Assembly: GCA_964427505.1 (NCBI GenBank)
Contig: CAYRUO010000002.1
Span: forward strand, 62,001 to 126,000
Direction: 5' to 3'
Origin: Thermanaerothrix sp034436175
GTDB lineage: Bacteria; Chloroflexota; Anaerolineae; Anaerolineales; Anaerolineaceae
DNA length: 64,000 bases
Position 1 is the first letter of the stretch; the number at the start of each line of letters is the position of its first letter. The translations under genes were made by a program, and so were the position numbers. A model generated the notes under the pieces. It worked only from the letters and a program-made list of their open reading frames with translations. It was not told where the DNA came from and ran no database searches. Shown here piece by piece: positions 34,659 through 43,262 of the stretch.

Positions 34659-36584
34659 TTACTCCATCGGAGTCAATTGTAGGTAATCCTCAAGCGAGCC
34701 CCCGTCCAAACAGCATTGGATAATCTGACGTCCCAGAGGATCTAAATCGGGTCGTAGGAAATCTTGCAAGCAACGGCGGAAGAAATCCTCAAGCATCTGT
34801 GCGCCCTGATCATACCCCTCAGGGCCGACCTCGGGTTGCGTGTCCACCTGCAAAAACCAGCGCGGGATTTGTTGCCCTTCGACATGGAGCGTATGCATCG
34901 CATAACCCAAAAGAGCACAGCGTGCCGGGCGAATCTGGTCACTGCGGAAACGGGCGCTCCCGCGGCGCGCCAAATACTCACGCGCAATCCATTGGGGCAT
35001 AAAACCAACCCGCCAAGCGCCGATATGTTGATTGGGAATGAGCACATGTCGCGTGCGCGGGTACTTCAGAATTTGCTCCAAGAGCAAATTCGCCTGCGCC
35101 ACTTTTTGCCCCGGCGCAAACGGCCAATATGAACCCACGCCTTCGCTACTCATTCCCTGGGTATCCACAATACTAGGGTTCTCATGCCCGCGTGGTGCCA
35201 CCAAACGCCACAGCCAAGCTAAGGAGGGTGGAAGCAGGTGGAATAAACCGATAATCCCATAACTAGGACGTTCTCGGGTGCAAGGCGGTGTGCGCACCCC
35301 AAAGGAACGCACATCCACGGTGACAACGTCGTTTACTATATTGGGTATAATCTCGCGCGGCACTACCACGCGCGGATTCGGGCAGGGTTTTCCCGGCGCA
35401 TCCTGGATGTGCTCCCAAATCAACGCGCGACTACCCGGCACCGCATCAATGTTCAAAAAGAGGAGCGGCTTGCTGGGCTGAGCGGTCAAACGCTCCAGGT
35501 AAGGATCCACACCATAACGATCAATGTGATTGACACGCACAAACCAGGCGCGTTCTGCATCAATCAAACGCAGTTTTCCGTTTGGCTGCTGAATTGAAGG
35601 ATGACACAGCGCCATGTCATCGTTAACCGGATTGAGCTCACAGGTGCGGGGAATCTGCAAATAGCGCCGTTCGCCGGTCACCAGATTTTCACCCAACAAT
35701 AAACGTCCATCCGGTTCACGGTGAACTTGTTCGAGCATTTCGCTCTTGCCCCCACCACTTGCTCCTTCGTGCATAATCGTGAGCACATTATCATAGGGAG
35801 TTACGACTTGAACGGTCGAGCAGTGCGGAGCAACCCAACCCTCGCGTTCTCCGGTTTCAATCAAGACCCCATAAATGCCCTTTTTTGCACTCGGTCCTGG
35901 ATAAAGATTGAACGAAAAAATCTCATAGGTCTTATCCCCACGATAATGGACAACCACTTGTTTCCCACCAAAGTAAATATGACGAAACGTCGGTACGCCA
36001 AACACCACAACTCGGGGTTTGAACCCATCCGGCAATTGATCCGGAGGGATAATCCCCTGCAACATCGCCAGCGCAAGAGCAAAGAAGCCCGCGTTCGCCG
36101 GAACGATGGCCAGAGCATCTGGTCCCATGCCTGGACGCCCAGCAATGAATCCAAACACGGCCAATTCTTGAGTTTTCAGCCAGGCTAATGCCTCCTGTCG
36201 AACAGGAGCAAAATCACGCCCAAACCGTTCTTTAAAACGTGGTTGATCGGTTGGACGGTCATCACCTACAACAAGCGAATCGGGATCACGGCGACGCATA
36301 TAGGGCTCGGTGTAGTTAACTACTACGCCGTTGCGCACCCTGGCTACCGTGGCTTCAACGACACGCCCCTTGCCGGGCACATCATAAACCACCTCATAAT
36401 AGTTACTCTCCGGACCACCACAGGCTAGGTCAATTAACATTTCCACAGACGTAGCCACGATCACCTTTGGTGCCGCGGCCAATAATTCGGCTACTTCCGC
36501 AGGAGGGTTAAATACATGCCATGTTGCACTTTCTGTGGCCAACTCACCTCCCTTTTGACTTCCGAAGAATGCATTGCTCACCAT
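34659..36584 (-). CDS. DUF4914-like protein with PEPCK/HPr-kinase-type P-loop
   Basis: The ATG at 36584 follows AAGGAGG and gives 641 residues. I recognise it tentatively as DUF4914. The clearest motif is IMHEGASGGGKSEMLEQ, near the middle, a P-loop of the type in PEP carboxykinase and HPr kinase. Other segments are NYYEVVYDVPGKGRVVEATVARV, VFGVPTFRHIYFGGKQVVVHYRG and PNQHIGAWRVGFMPQWIAREYL. A nucleotide-dependent kinase or carboxykinase-like reaction is likely, but no substrate is known. It is 10 bases downstream of asd and ends the operon, so a link to aspartate-family metabolism is possible. Confidence 0.7.
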   Translation of the reverse strand: MVSNAFFGSQKGGELATESATWHVFNPPAEVAELLAAAPKVIVATSVEMLIDLACGGPESNYYEVVYDVPGKGRVVEATVARVRNGVVVNYTEPYMRRRDPDSLVVGDDRPTDQPRFKERFGRDFAPVRQEALAWLKTQELAVFGFIAGRPGMGPDALAIVPANAGFFALALAMLQGIIPPDQLPDGFKPRVVVFGVPTFRHIYFGGKQVVVHYRGDKTYEIFSFNLYPGPSAKKGIYGVLIETGEREGWVAPHCSTVQVVTPYDNVLTIMHEGASGGGKSEMLEQVHREPDGRLLLGENLVTGERRYLQIPRTCELNPVNDDMALCHPSIQQPNGKLRLIDAERAWFVRVNHIDRYGVDPYLERLTAQPSKPLLFLNIDAVPGSRALIWEHIQDAPGKPCPNPRVVVPREIIPNIVNDVVTVDVRSFGVRTPPCTRERPSYGIIGLFHLLPPSLAWLWRLVAPRGHENPSIVDTQGMSSEGVGSYWPFAPGQKVAQANLLLEQILKYPRTRHVLIPNQHIGAWRVGFMPQWIAREYLARRGSARFRSDQIRPARCALLGYAMHTLHVEGQQIPRWFLQVDTQPEVGPEGYDQGAQMLEDFFRRCLQDFLRPDLDPLGRQIIQCCLDGGSLEDYLQLTPME

Positions 36585-36594
36585 ACTCGCCTCC

Positions 36595-37647
36595 TTATGG
36601 CAACAACCCTTTTCGTACAATCAACTCAGCGTTATAAATTGAGGCTCCCGCTGCACCTCGAATTGTATTATGTGATAAGACCACCATTTTCAGATCCAGG
36701 ACCTCATCGGCACGCACCCGCCCCACCACGGTACTCATACCTCGTCCTGTCATTCGATCTAAACGGGGCTGTGGACGATCATTTTCACGGCGCACCACAA
36801 TGGGAGGCTTGGGGGTAGATGGCAAATCCATCAGCCAATCCGGTGTAACAAAAGATTCTAACGCACGAAGAGCCTCCTCAGGTGTGGGCCGCGTATCGCA
36901 CTCAACACTCAAACACACCAGATGCCCATCTAGAACTGCTACCCGATTTGTCTGCGCCGATATAGCGACCGGGTGGAACTTAATCTGTCCATCCTTTAAA
37001 ACGCCCAACATTTTACGCGGTTCCAGGGATACCTTTTCTTCCTCACCGCGAATATATGGAATAACATTGTCGGTTATGTCCAGAGAGGCTACCCCAGGAT
37101 AACCCGCGCCGGATAATGCTTGCATGGAAACGGCAATAACACGTTTTACCCCAAAGATTTGATCTAAAGCCTTCAAAACTACCGTCATTCCAGTGCTGGT
37201 GCAGTTAGGATTCGTTACGATTGCGCCGCGCCAGGCTCGTCGTTGTCTTTGCCAGTGAACCAAATCCACGTGTTCAGCATTAACTTCAGGCAAGATTAAA
37301 GGCACATCTTCGTCCATGCGATGTGCTGACGCATTCGAGCATACCACACACCCTTTTTGTGCCAACGCAGGCTCTAGATCAAATGCCACATCTGCCGGCA
37401 AGGCTGAAAAGACAATAGGCTCGTTTATTACCTCTGCTATCGTGGGCTGTAACACCATCTCTCTTGCCCACTCGGGCATCGGAGTATCTAAGAGCCAGCG
37501 GCACCCCTCCGCGTAAGTTTTGCCAACTGAACGGTCAGAAGCACACAACGTCGTTACTTTGAACCAAGGATGATGATCAAGCAACTGAACAAACCGCTGC
37601 CCAACAGCACCCGTAGCACCCAGGATAGCAACTGGAATGGGTTCCAT
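36595..37647 (-). CDS. asd: Aspartate-semialdehyde dehydrogenase, archaeal/fungal type
   Basis: Asd reduces aspartyl phosphate to aspartate semialdehyde, a branch point to lysine, methionine and threonine. The 350-residue protein has VAILGATGAVGQRFVQLL for NADP binding, IVTNPNCTSTGMTVVL with the catalytic Cys, and SMQALSGAGYPG. Length and the SGAGYPG segment place it in the archaeal/fungal class, not the enterobacterial one. It is 11 bases downstream of lysC, whose product makes its substrate, and just upstream of the DUF4914-like gene. Its start is an ATG at 37647. Confidence 0.94.
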   Translation of the reverse strand: MEPIPVAILGATGAVGQRFVQLLDHHPWFKVTTLCASDRSVGKTYAEGCRWLLDTPMPEWAREMVLQPTIAEVINEPIVFSALPADVAFDLEPALAQKGCVVCSNASAHRMDEDVPLILPEVNAEHVDLVHWQRQRRAWRGAIVTNPNCTSTGMTVVLKALDQIFGVKRVIAVSMQALSGAGYPGVASLDITDNVIPYIRGEEEKVSLEPRKMLGVLKDGQIKFHPVAISAQTNRVAVLDGHLVCLSVECDTRPTPEEALRALESFVTPDWLMDLPSTPKPPIVVRRENDRPQPRLDRMTGRGMSTVVGRVRADEVLDLKMVVLSHNTIRGAAGASIYNAELIVRKGLLP

Positions 37648-37658
37648 AACCGCGCTCC

Positions 37659-39086
37659 TTAAATCCTGATCAACCCATGTAAGGCACGTAGCCCCACCTG
37701 TAAGTCCTCAGCTTTCACCACCAAACTGATGGAAACCTCAGAGGACCCTTGCGCAATGGCAATCACATTGACTCCCTGCGCCCCTAAAGCCCCAAAAACA
37801 CGCCCAGCGACCCCAGGAATGTGTTGCATACCGCTCCCAACAACGGTGAGAATAACCACTTCATCCGAAGCCCAAACACGGTCAATATCGCGGCGCTCAA
37901 TCTCCTTAGCAAATTCCTGCTCTAATGCGGCTACGATTTTATCGGCTGTATCGGCGGGTACGGCAAAGCAAATAGACTGTTCCGAAGACGCCTGACTAAT
38001 TAACGGGACACTTGTGCCCGTGCGCGCCACGGCAGTAAATGTGCGCGCCGCCACACCTGGCACCCCTAGCATGCCACGCCCCTCTACCGTGACCAGACGT
38101 TGATGACGTACAGCGGTTACAGCCTTGATCACGCCATCGAGAATTGAGGGCTCATCTCCGACGATCTCACTCCCGGGGTGAGAAGGATTAAAGGTATTCA
38201 AAACGCGCAATCGAATTCCCGCCTCAATGATCGGGCGAATCGTCTTGGGGTGCAAAACCTTCGCCCCGAAATAAGCCAGCTCGGCCACCTCCCGATAAGT
38301 GAGGCGGGGAATAGTCTGTGCCTCAGGGATCAATCGCGGGTCGGCTGTCATGACGCCATTGACATCCGTCCAAATCCAGACCTCATCCGCGTGTAATGCA
38401 GCCGCCAATATCGCGGCCGAATAATCACTGCCGCCTCGTCCCAATGTTGTAGGAATTCCCTCCGGAGTCGCGCCAATATATCCGGTGATAACGGGCACAA
38501 TCCCGTCTGCCAAACGTGGCCGCAACAAGGTATTCACCTTGAGTTGCGTGGCGGCCATGTCAGGGTGGGCAGATTGGAACTGACGGTCGGTTACAATGAT
38601 CTCCGTCGCATCAATGGCTTCAGCCCGAATGCCCGCCGTATTAAGCGCCGCGGCAAGAACACGAACGCTCATCCGCTCGCCCATCCCCGCAACGGCATCT
38701 AAGGCTCGAGGCGAAGCCTCTCCCAACACGGCAATAGCCTGCCACAAAGAAGCCAAACGCTGCAAAAGACGTTCAATCTCCTCCCCAACTGCCTGCTGCA
38801 TTTTCCGATCCGACACAAAAGCGGTGAGTAACTGATGGTGGCGTTCGTGCAAATACTGCAAGGTGGTCTCAACTTCACTATCATCACCTTGAGCCACTTT
38901 ATAGGCTTGAGTGAGAAGCGTCTCAGTGACCCCGCTAAGGGCCGAAGCCACCACTACCATTGCAGGCCAAGTAGTCCGTGCCTCGTGGACGATATTCAGA
39001 ACATGCTGAACTGCGGTCACATCACCGACCGAGGTGCCCCCAAATTTCATGACCAATAAACCGCGGGAATGTGTATGTACTGACAT
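37659..39086 (-). CDS. lysC: Aspartate kinase
   Basis: The kinase phosphorylates aspartate, the first step toward lysine, threonine and methionine. The 475-residue protein starts LLVMKFGGTSVGDVTAVQ, the family signature. IVPVITGYIGATPEGIPTTLGRGGSDYSAAIL holds the catalytic GGSD region. Two ACT domains follow (about 330-475), with VVGSGMQHIPGVAGRVFGAL and INVIAIAQGSSEVSISLV-like segments, so feedback control by an amino acid is likely. A TATAAT on the minus strand at 39150-39145 may be its -10 box. It is the first gene of the lysC-asd-DUF4914 unit. Confidence 0.94.
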   Translation of the reverse strand: MSVHTHSRGLLVMKFGGTSVGDVTAVQHVLNIVHEARTTWPAMVVVASALSGVTETLLTQAYKVAQGDDSEVETTLQYLHERHHQLLTAFVSDRKMQQAVGEEIERLLQRLASLWQAIAVLGEASPRALDAVAGMGERMSVRVLAAALNTAGIRAEAIDATEIIVTDRQFQSAHPDMAATQLKVNTLLRPRLADGIVPVITGYIGATPEGIPTTLGRGGSDYSAAILAAALHADEVWIWTDVNGVMTADPRLIPEAQTIPRLTYREVAELAYFGAKVLHPKTIRPIIEAGIRLRVLNTFNPSHPGSEIVGDEPSILDGVIKAVTAVRHQRLVTVEGRGMLGVPGVAARTFTAVARTGTSVPLISQASSEQSICFAVPADTADKIVAALEQEFAKEIERRDIDRVWASDEVVILTVVGSGMQHIPGVAGRVFGALGAQGVNVIAIAQGSSEVSISLVVKAEDLQVGLRALHGLIRI

Positions 39087-39234
39087 TGCCGCTCCCTACC
39101 CTTTGGCATTGAGAGTGTTATAAGGGATACTTAAATTGTGGGCAATTATACGCATTTCTTCTCTTTTTGGGTATAGGATGACGTAAAAATCTTACCCCTT
39201 TTCCAATAAGAGTTTGTTCCGCTATCCAAGTTGC

Positions 39235-39263
39235 TTGACATTTCGCCTCCCCAAGACTATATT
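39235..39263 (+). promoter_or_regulatory. Strong sigma70-type promoter of the fused-permease importer
   Basis: TTGACA (39235-39240) and TATATT (39258-39263) are separated by 17 bases, the best promoter match in the window. Transcription should start near 39270, leaving a leader of about 168 bases before the ATG at 39438. The gap 39087-39437 also holds the leader elements listed next and a possible lysC -10 box on the other strand. Confidence 0.75.
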
Positions 39264-39289
39264 TGGTATGCACTTTCGAGAAGCCGAAA

Positions 39290-39352
39290 ATGAATGAGAT
39301 TGCTTCTTTAGATCCTGATTACCATAGTAATATCCCGCCCTGGGCCGAATGA
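39290..39352 (+). CDS. Possible 20-residue leader peptide ORF
   Basis: ATG at 39290, with GAGAAG upstream, opens a 20-codon frame ending at TGA 39350-39352. The sequence is MNEIASLDPDYHSNIPPWAE. It lies wholly in the importer leader, and its stop is next to the strand that can pair with the terminator loop. No run of one regulatory amino acid is evident, so it may be chance. Confidence 0.25.
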   Translation: MNEIASLDPDYHSNIPPWAE

Positions 39353-39392
39353 GCGGTTGAAGTTCGGGTTAAGCCAGATTAATGGCTACCTC

Positions 39393-39428
39393 ATGCCCCG
39401 CACTTCAACCCCGGCGGGGCATTTTTTT
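39393..39428 (+). terminator. Intrinsic terminator in the importer leader (candidate attenuator)
   Basis: ATGCCCCGC (39393-39401) pairs perfectly with GCGGGGCAT (39414-39422), then seven T follow. It sits just before the GGAGG and ATG of the permease gene. The loop contains ACTTCAACC (39402-39410), an exact complement of GGTTGAAGT at 39355-39363 upstream. A small hairpin GCCA/TGGC (39373-39386) lies between them. This is the layout of a transcription-attenuation switch. Confidence 0.75.
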
Positions 39429-39437
39429 GGAGGTGGC

Positions 39438-41159
39438 ATGGCTACCCTTCGCGATTTACTTCTACCCAAACCTCGCGAGGAACGCCTTTTTACCCTGGGG
39501 GATTTTGTTGTCTTTATCCTCATTGCGGTATTACTTTATGCGGGCGTGACCTTGGCAGTAAAAGCCCCGCCAAGCGTAAAAGGCCCCGCGATTTCCCTGG
39601 CTCCCTCTGCTTTGCCCTGGTACGCTCTACTCTCCGTCGGACGGATGGCAGCCGCTTATGCGCTTTCCCTGACTTTCACCCTCCTTTATGGGCGTGCTGC
39701 CGCTTACAACCCGCGCGCAGAACGCCTTTTGTTGCCACTTTTAGATGTCTTGCAAAGTGTTCCTATACTCTCGTTTCTCCCCGTGGTTCTGCTCAGTTTG
39801 AGTGCTATTTTGCCCGAATCCACCGCAGCCGAACTTGCGTCCATCGTTCTCATTTTCACCAGCCAGGCCTGGAACATGACCTTTGGATGGTACCAATCTC
39901 TTAAGACGATCCCCAAAGAACTTAATGAAGCCAGCAATATTTTTCGCTTGAACACCTGGCTGCGCTTTCGCTACCTTGAACTACCCTTTGGTATGATTTC
40001 CTTGGTTTGGAATAGCATGATGAGTTGGGCTGGCGGCTGGTTTTTCCTAATGGCGGCAGAAATTTTTACCGTGGGTGAGCGCGACTTTCGTCTCCCTGGC
40101 TTAGGGGCTTATTTACAAGAAGCGGCTAATCAGGGAAATTATCAGGCTATCTTCTTGGGCCTCCTAACTCTCATCCTAACCATTGTCGCCCTTGATCAAC
40201 TGGTCTGGCGTCCTCTTCTTGCTTGGTCTGACCGTTTCAAATTAGAAATGGTTGAAAGCGACAACCCACCCACATCCTGGTTTTATGATCTTCTCAATAA
40301 TGCCCGCTTCGTGATCTGGCTACAAACGCGAATAATCACCCCACTCAGTCATCTCTTAGATCAATGGACGGTTCGTCGGTTTCCTTTCAGGGAACAAGAA
40401 TCAGGACTATCTCGCCTAAACTGGCATGAGATTCTTGTGAGTGTTGCAATTGCAGGGGCATTGCTCTATGGAACCGGCCGTGCTGGCCAGTTATTATTTA
40501 CCCTTCCCCTCCAACAGTGGTTAACCATAGGGCTGAGTCTCGGAACCACTTTGGCCCGTGTTGTAATTTCACTTCTCATTGCCCTTGCCTGGACCATTCC
40601 GGTCGGGGTAGCCATCGGGACACAACCTCGCCTGGCAGCCGTGTTGCAACCAATCGTTCAGATTGCTGCCTCGGTGCCCGCAACCGCAATTTTTCCCGTA
40701 ATTTTGCTGTTTTTCCTCTCCCTACCGGGTGGGCTTAACCTGGCTGCGATATTGCTGATGCTCATGGGCACCCAATGGTACTTACTTTTCAACGTAATTG
40801 CTGGGGCTACTGCCATTCCTCAAGACTTGAAGTACACCTCAGCCTTATTACGCCTGACCCCATGGCAGCGCTGGCGTATGTTAATCCTGCCGGCCCTGTT
40901 TCCTTACCTCATCACGGGTGCCATTACCGCCAGTGGGGGCGCCTGGAATGCCAGCATTGTTGCCGAGTATGTCACATTTGGGGGCAGTACCCATACCGTT
41001 CTTGGTATTGGGGCATTAATAGCCCATGCGACTGCAAGCGGCGATTATGCTTTATTGCTGGCGGCTACTCTAAGTATGGTGACCACCGTGGTCTTGATCA
41101 ACCGCTTATGGTGGCGGCGCCTATATGTGATCGCTGAAGAAAAATACCGCATGGAGTAA
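39438..41159 (+). CDS. ABC importer permease, two fused permease domains (NitT/TauT type)
   Basis: The ATG at 39438 has GGAGG five bases upstream; longer frames run back into the terminator. The 573-residue protein contains two permease units in tandem. The first has EASNIFRLNTWLRFRYLELPFG and the second SALLRLTPWQRWRMLILPALFPY, each the EAA-type loop that touches the ATPase. Each unit has about six membrane helices. A cytoplasmic linker (about 275-330) joins them. Such fused permeases go with an ATPase with a C-terminal AAA-associated domain, as here. No binding protein is encoded nearby. The substrate could be an anion or a metabolite and is unknown. Confidence 0.87.
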   Translation: MATLRDLLLPKPREERLFTLGDFVVFILIAVLLYAGVTLAVKAPPSVKGPAISLAPSALPWYALLSVGRMAAAYALSLTFTLLYGRAAAYNPRAERLLLPLLDVLQSVPILSFLPVVLLSLSAILPESTAAELASIVLIFTSQAWNMTFGWYQSLKTIPKELNEASNIFRLNTWLRFRYLELPFGMISLVWNSMMSWAGGWFFLMAAEIFTVGERDFRLPGLGAYLQEAANQGNYQAIFLGLLTLILTIVALDQLVWRPLLAWSDRFKLEMVESDNPPTSWFYDLLNNARFVIWLQTRIITPLSHLLDQWTVRRFPFREQESGLSRLNWHEILVSVAIAGALLYGTGRAGQLLFTLPLQQWLTIGLSLGTTLARVVISLLIALAWTIPVGVAIGTQPRLAAVLQPIVQIAASVPATAIFPVILLFFLSLPGGLNLAAILLMLMGTQWYLLFNVIAGATAIPQDLKYTSALLRLTPWQRWRMLILPALFPYLITGAITASGGAWNASIVAEYVTFGGSTHTVLGIGALIAHATASGDYALLLAATLSMVTTVVLINRLWWRRLYVIAEEKYRME

Positions 41160-41163
41160 GATC

Positions 41164-42477
41164 ATGACCGATCAAAAACCTCTGCTCCAACTCATACACG
41201 TCCAACAACTCTACACAAGCGGGCAGCGCCGCTTTGTAGCGGTTCAGGATGTCAACCTAGCCATCCATGAAGGGGAATTTGTCGCCCTGTTAGGCCCGTC
41301 CGGATGCGGTAAAAGCACCTTACTTCGCATTATCACAGGTCTTCAGAAACCCTCTGAAGGGCAGGTGCTCTACCGTGGGATTCCATTAAAAGGTGTTAAC
41401 CCTTACGCTACCATTGTTTTTCAAACATTTGCCCTCTTTCCCTGGCTGACGGTCAAGGAAAATGTGGAATTAGCCCTGGTAGCCCGTGGTACACCTGCAG
41501 AAACGCGCGCCTCGCGCGCACTTGACCTCATTGACCGCGTGGGTCTGGATGGGTTTGAAACCGCCTATCCCCGAGAACTGTCCGGTGGAATGCGCCAAAA
41601 AGTTGGTTTTGCCCGCGCGATGGCTGTAGAACCAGAACTCCTCTGCCTGGATGAACCCTTCTCTGCTCTCGATGTCTTGAGCGCCGAAAGCCTGCGCGGC
41701 GAATTACTGGAACTTTGGCTCAGTGGCAATATCCCAACCCGCGCTATCCTAATGGTCACCCATAATATTGAGGAAGCCATTCTGATGGCAGATCGGTTGA
41801 TCATTATGGATAAGGACCCTGGACGCATTGTGGCCGAAATGCCCATCACCCTTCCCCACCCCCGCCAACGCAAATCCCCCGAATTCCAAGACTTGGTAGA
41901 CCAAGTTTACGCTCTATTGGCCGGTCAAACCCAACCCGAACCGATCGAATTAGGCTCTGCACCCGGTGAGCCGGGTAAGACTCGTGCCTTGCCGAGAATT
42001 ACGATTAATGACCTGGCCGGATTCCTGGAATACCTTAATGAACAACCTGGTCGCCGTGCAGATATCTTCCAACTTCCAGATGAATTGGGCATTGACTCAG
42101 ATCACGTCCTGCGCCTGACCGAAACAACCGAGTTGTTGGGATTTGCTACCATCGAGAAAGGCGATATCCAGCTAACACCCCTCGGTGAAACCTTTGCCGA
42201 GGCGAGCATCCTCGCCCGCAAAGAAATCTTTGCGACGCGGATTCGCCGCCTGCCGCTGGTACGCTGGTTACTTAATCTTCTACGTCGCGCCGAAGAAAAT
42301 CGGTTGGATTGGGATTTTGTGCGTACCGCCCTCGAGTTGGAGTTTCCACCGGACGAAGCCGAGCAGCAACTGGATATCCTAATTGATTGGGGGCGTTATG
42401 CCGAAATCCTATCCTATGACGATAATCAAGGTGTGATTGTCCTGGAACCAGTGACCTCCCCTGAGCGGGCCATGTAA
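41164..42477 (+). CDS. ABC importer ATPase with C-terminal AAA-associated domain
   Basis: This 437-residue protein starts four bases after the permease stop. The ATPase part (1-250) has LLGPSGCGKSTLLRIITGL, ELSGGMRQKVGFARAM and LLCLDEPFSALDV; the NitT/TauT/sulfonate type is the best match. From about residue 275 a second domain follows, with ITINDLAGFLEYLNEQPGR, DIFQLPDELGID and LLGFATIEKGDIQLTPLGE. This resembles the AAA-associated C-terminal domain, a winged-helix-like module that may sense a ligand or control the transporter. Its co-occurrence with the fused permease is typical. The substrate is unknown. Confidence 0.88.
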   Translation: MTDQKPLLQLIHVQQLYTSGQRRFVAVQDVNLAIHEGEFVALLGPSGCGKSTLLRIITGLQKPSEGQVLYRGIPLKGVNPYATIVFQTFALFPWLTVKENVELALVARGTPAETRASRALDLIDRVGLDGFETAYPRELSGGMRQKVGFARAMAVEPELLCLDEPFSALDVLSAESLRGELLELWLSGNIPTRAILMVTHNIEEAILMADRLIIMDKDPGRIVAEMPITLPHPRQRKSPEFQDLVDQVYALLAGQTQPEPIELGSAPGEPGKTRALPRITINDLAGFLEYLNEQPGRRADIFQLPDELGIDSDHVLRLTETTELLGFATIEKGDIQLTPLGETFAEASILARKEIFATRIRRLPLVRWLLNLLRRAEENRLDWDFVRTALELEFPPDEAEQQLDILIDWGRYAEILSYDDNQGVIVLEPVTSPERAM

Positions 42478-42484
42478 ATACATT

Positions 42485-43099
42485 CTAGTTACTTGAGACA
42501 GGTTTGTTTGCCGTCTGTTCCCCAATGAGCACGACAATTAGGTGAAAGCCTTGATTCACAAACGCCTCTACCGGAGGAAGAGGCCGCATACGGCTGCGTT
42601 GATAGGCTAATCCGTAAATAGCCCAACTGACTACTGTTGCAACCTGCTCTGGGCTGGCTCGCGATGTCAAGGGCAAAGTGCCTTCACCTAGCCAATGCAA
42701 TACGAGGTCAAAAATTTGAGTTCGAATCTGTTCCTCGATTAGTGCATTGAATTGCGGATCGGCATTAAAGCAATGCCGATTATGGTTCTCCACAAATTCA
42801 CACACGGTAAGCATTAATTGGTGTAAATTCTCAGCGCTATAATGACAGGCGTTTAACACCCGTCGCTCCAATTCCTCCCTGAAAGCCTCACGGACGGCAA
42901 AATTAAGCAAGTCATATTTATCTGTAAAATGTGCATAAAACGTAGCACGGTTGATGCCGGCACGCGTTGTAATATCCTGAACGGTCGTAGCATGAAACCC
43001 CTTTTCTGCCAACAACTCCATAAACGCCTGGCGGATCCAGTTGCGTGTTCGCTTAACGCGAGGGTCTATTTTTTTTGTCGGCCCTGAAGACAACAACAT
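42485..43099 (-). CDS. TetR/AcrR family transcriptional regulator
   Basis: This 204-residue repressor-type protein has a helix-turn-helix at about residues 30-70: FMELLAEKGFHATTVQDITTRAGINRATFYAHFTDKYDLL. The C-terminal ligand-binding part is variable, as is normal. The gene is divergent from a DoxX-family gene, with an imperfect 25-base palindrome in between, so local control is likely. Its start has GGAGGTAAGAA upstream. The inducer is unknown. Its 3' end is convergent with the importer ATPase gene, with seven bases between. Confidence 0.9.
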   Translation of the reverse strand: MLLSSGPTKKIDPRVKRTRNWIRQAFMELLAEKGFHATTVQDITTRAGINRATFYAHFTDKYDLLNFAVREAFREELERRVLNACHYSAENLHQLMLTVCEFVENHNRHCFNADPQFNALIEEQIRTQIFDLVLHWLGEGTLPLTSRASPEQVATVVSWAIYGLAYQRSRMRPLPPVEAFVNQGFHLIVVLIGEQTANKPVSSN

Positions 43100-43144
43100 T
43101 TCTTACCTCCTGTTGATTACTCAACATTCTTCATATCTTGACGG

Positions 43145-43184
43145 TTGACGATGATAAGCAACATTCGTTTAATAAACAACGGTT
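43145..43184 (+). promoter_or_regulatory. DoxX promoter and probable TetR operator
   Basis: TTGACG (43145-43150) and TTTAAT (43168-43173) lie 17 bases apart. The -10 box is inside an imperfect palindrome, 43160-43184, centred at 43172, with 9 of 12 positions paired and GTTTA/TAAAC as the core. A repressor bound there would block transcription of the DoxX gene and probably of tetR. Confidence 0.6.
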
Positions 43185-43262
43185 ATTGCCTAAATTTTTA
43201 TTATAACCACAATAGAGGCAATATTAATCAAAATTCTGAGACTTCAACGGAGGTAACACACA

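Noticed and set aside
39335..39352. CCGCCCTGGGCC in the importer leader as the ZTP-riboswitch core
   Set aside because: The conserved ZTP segment has one C fewer and must be preceded by a GGCG-containing half that I do not find.
39357..39437. In-frame extension of the permease upstream of 39438
   Set aside because: It would run through the intrinsic terminator and has no ribosome-binding site; GGAGG precedes the ATG at 39438 at proper spacing.
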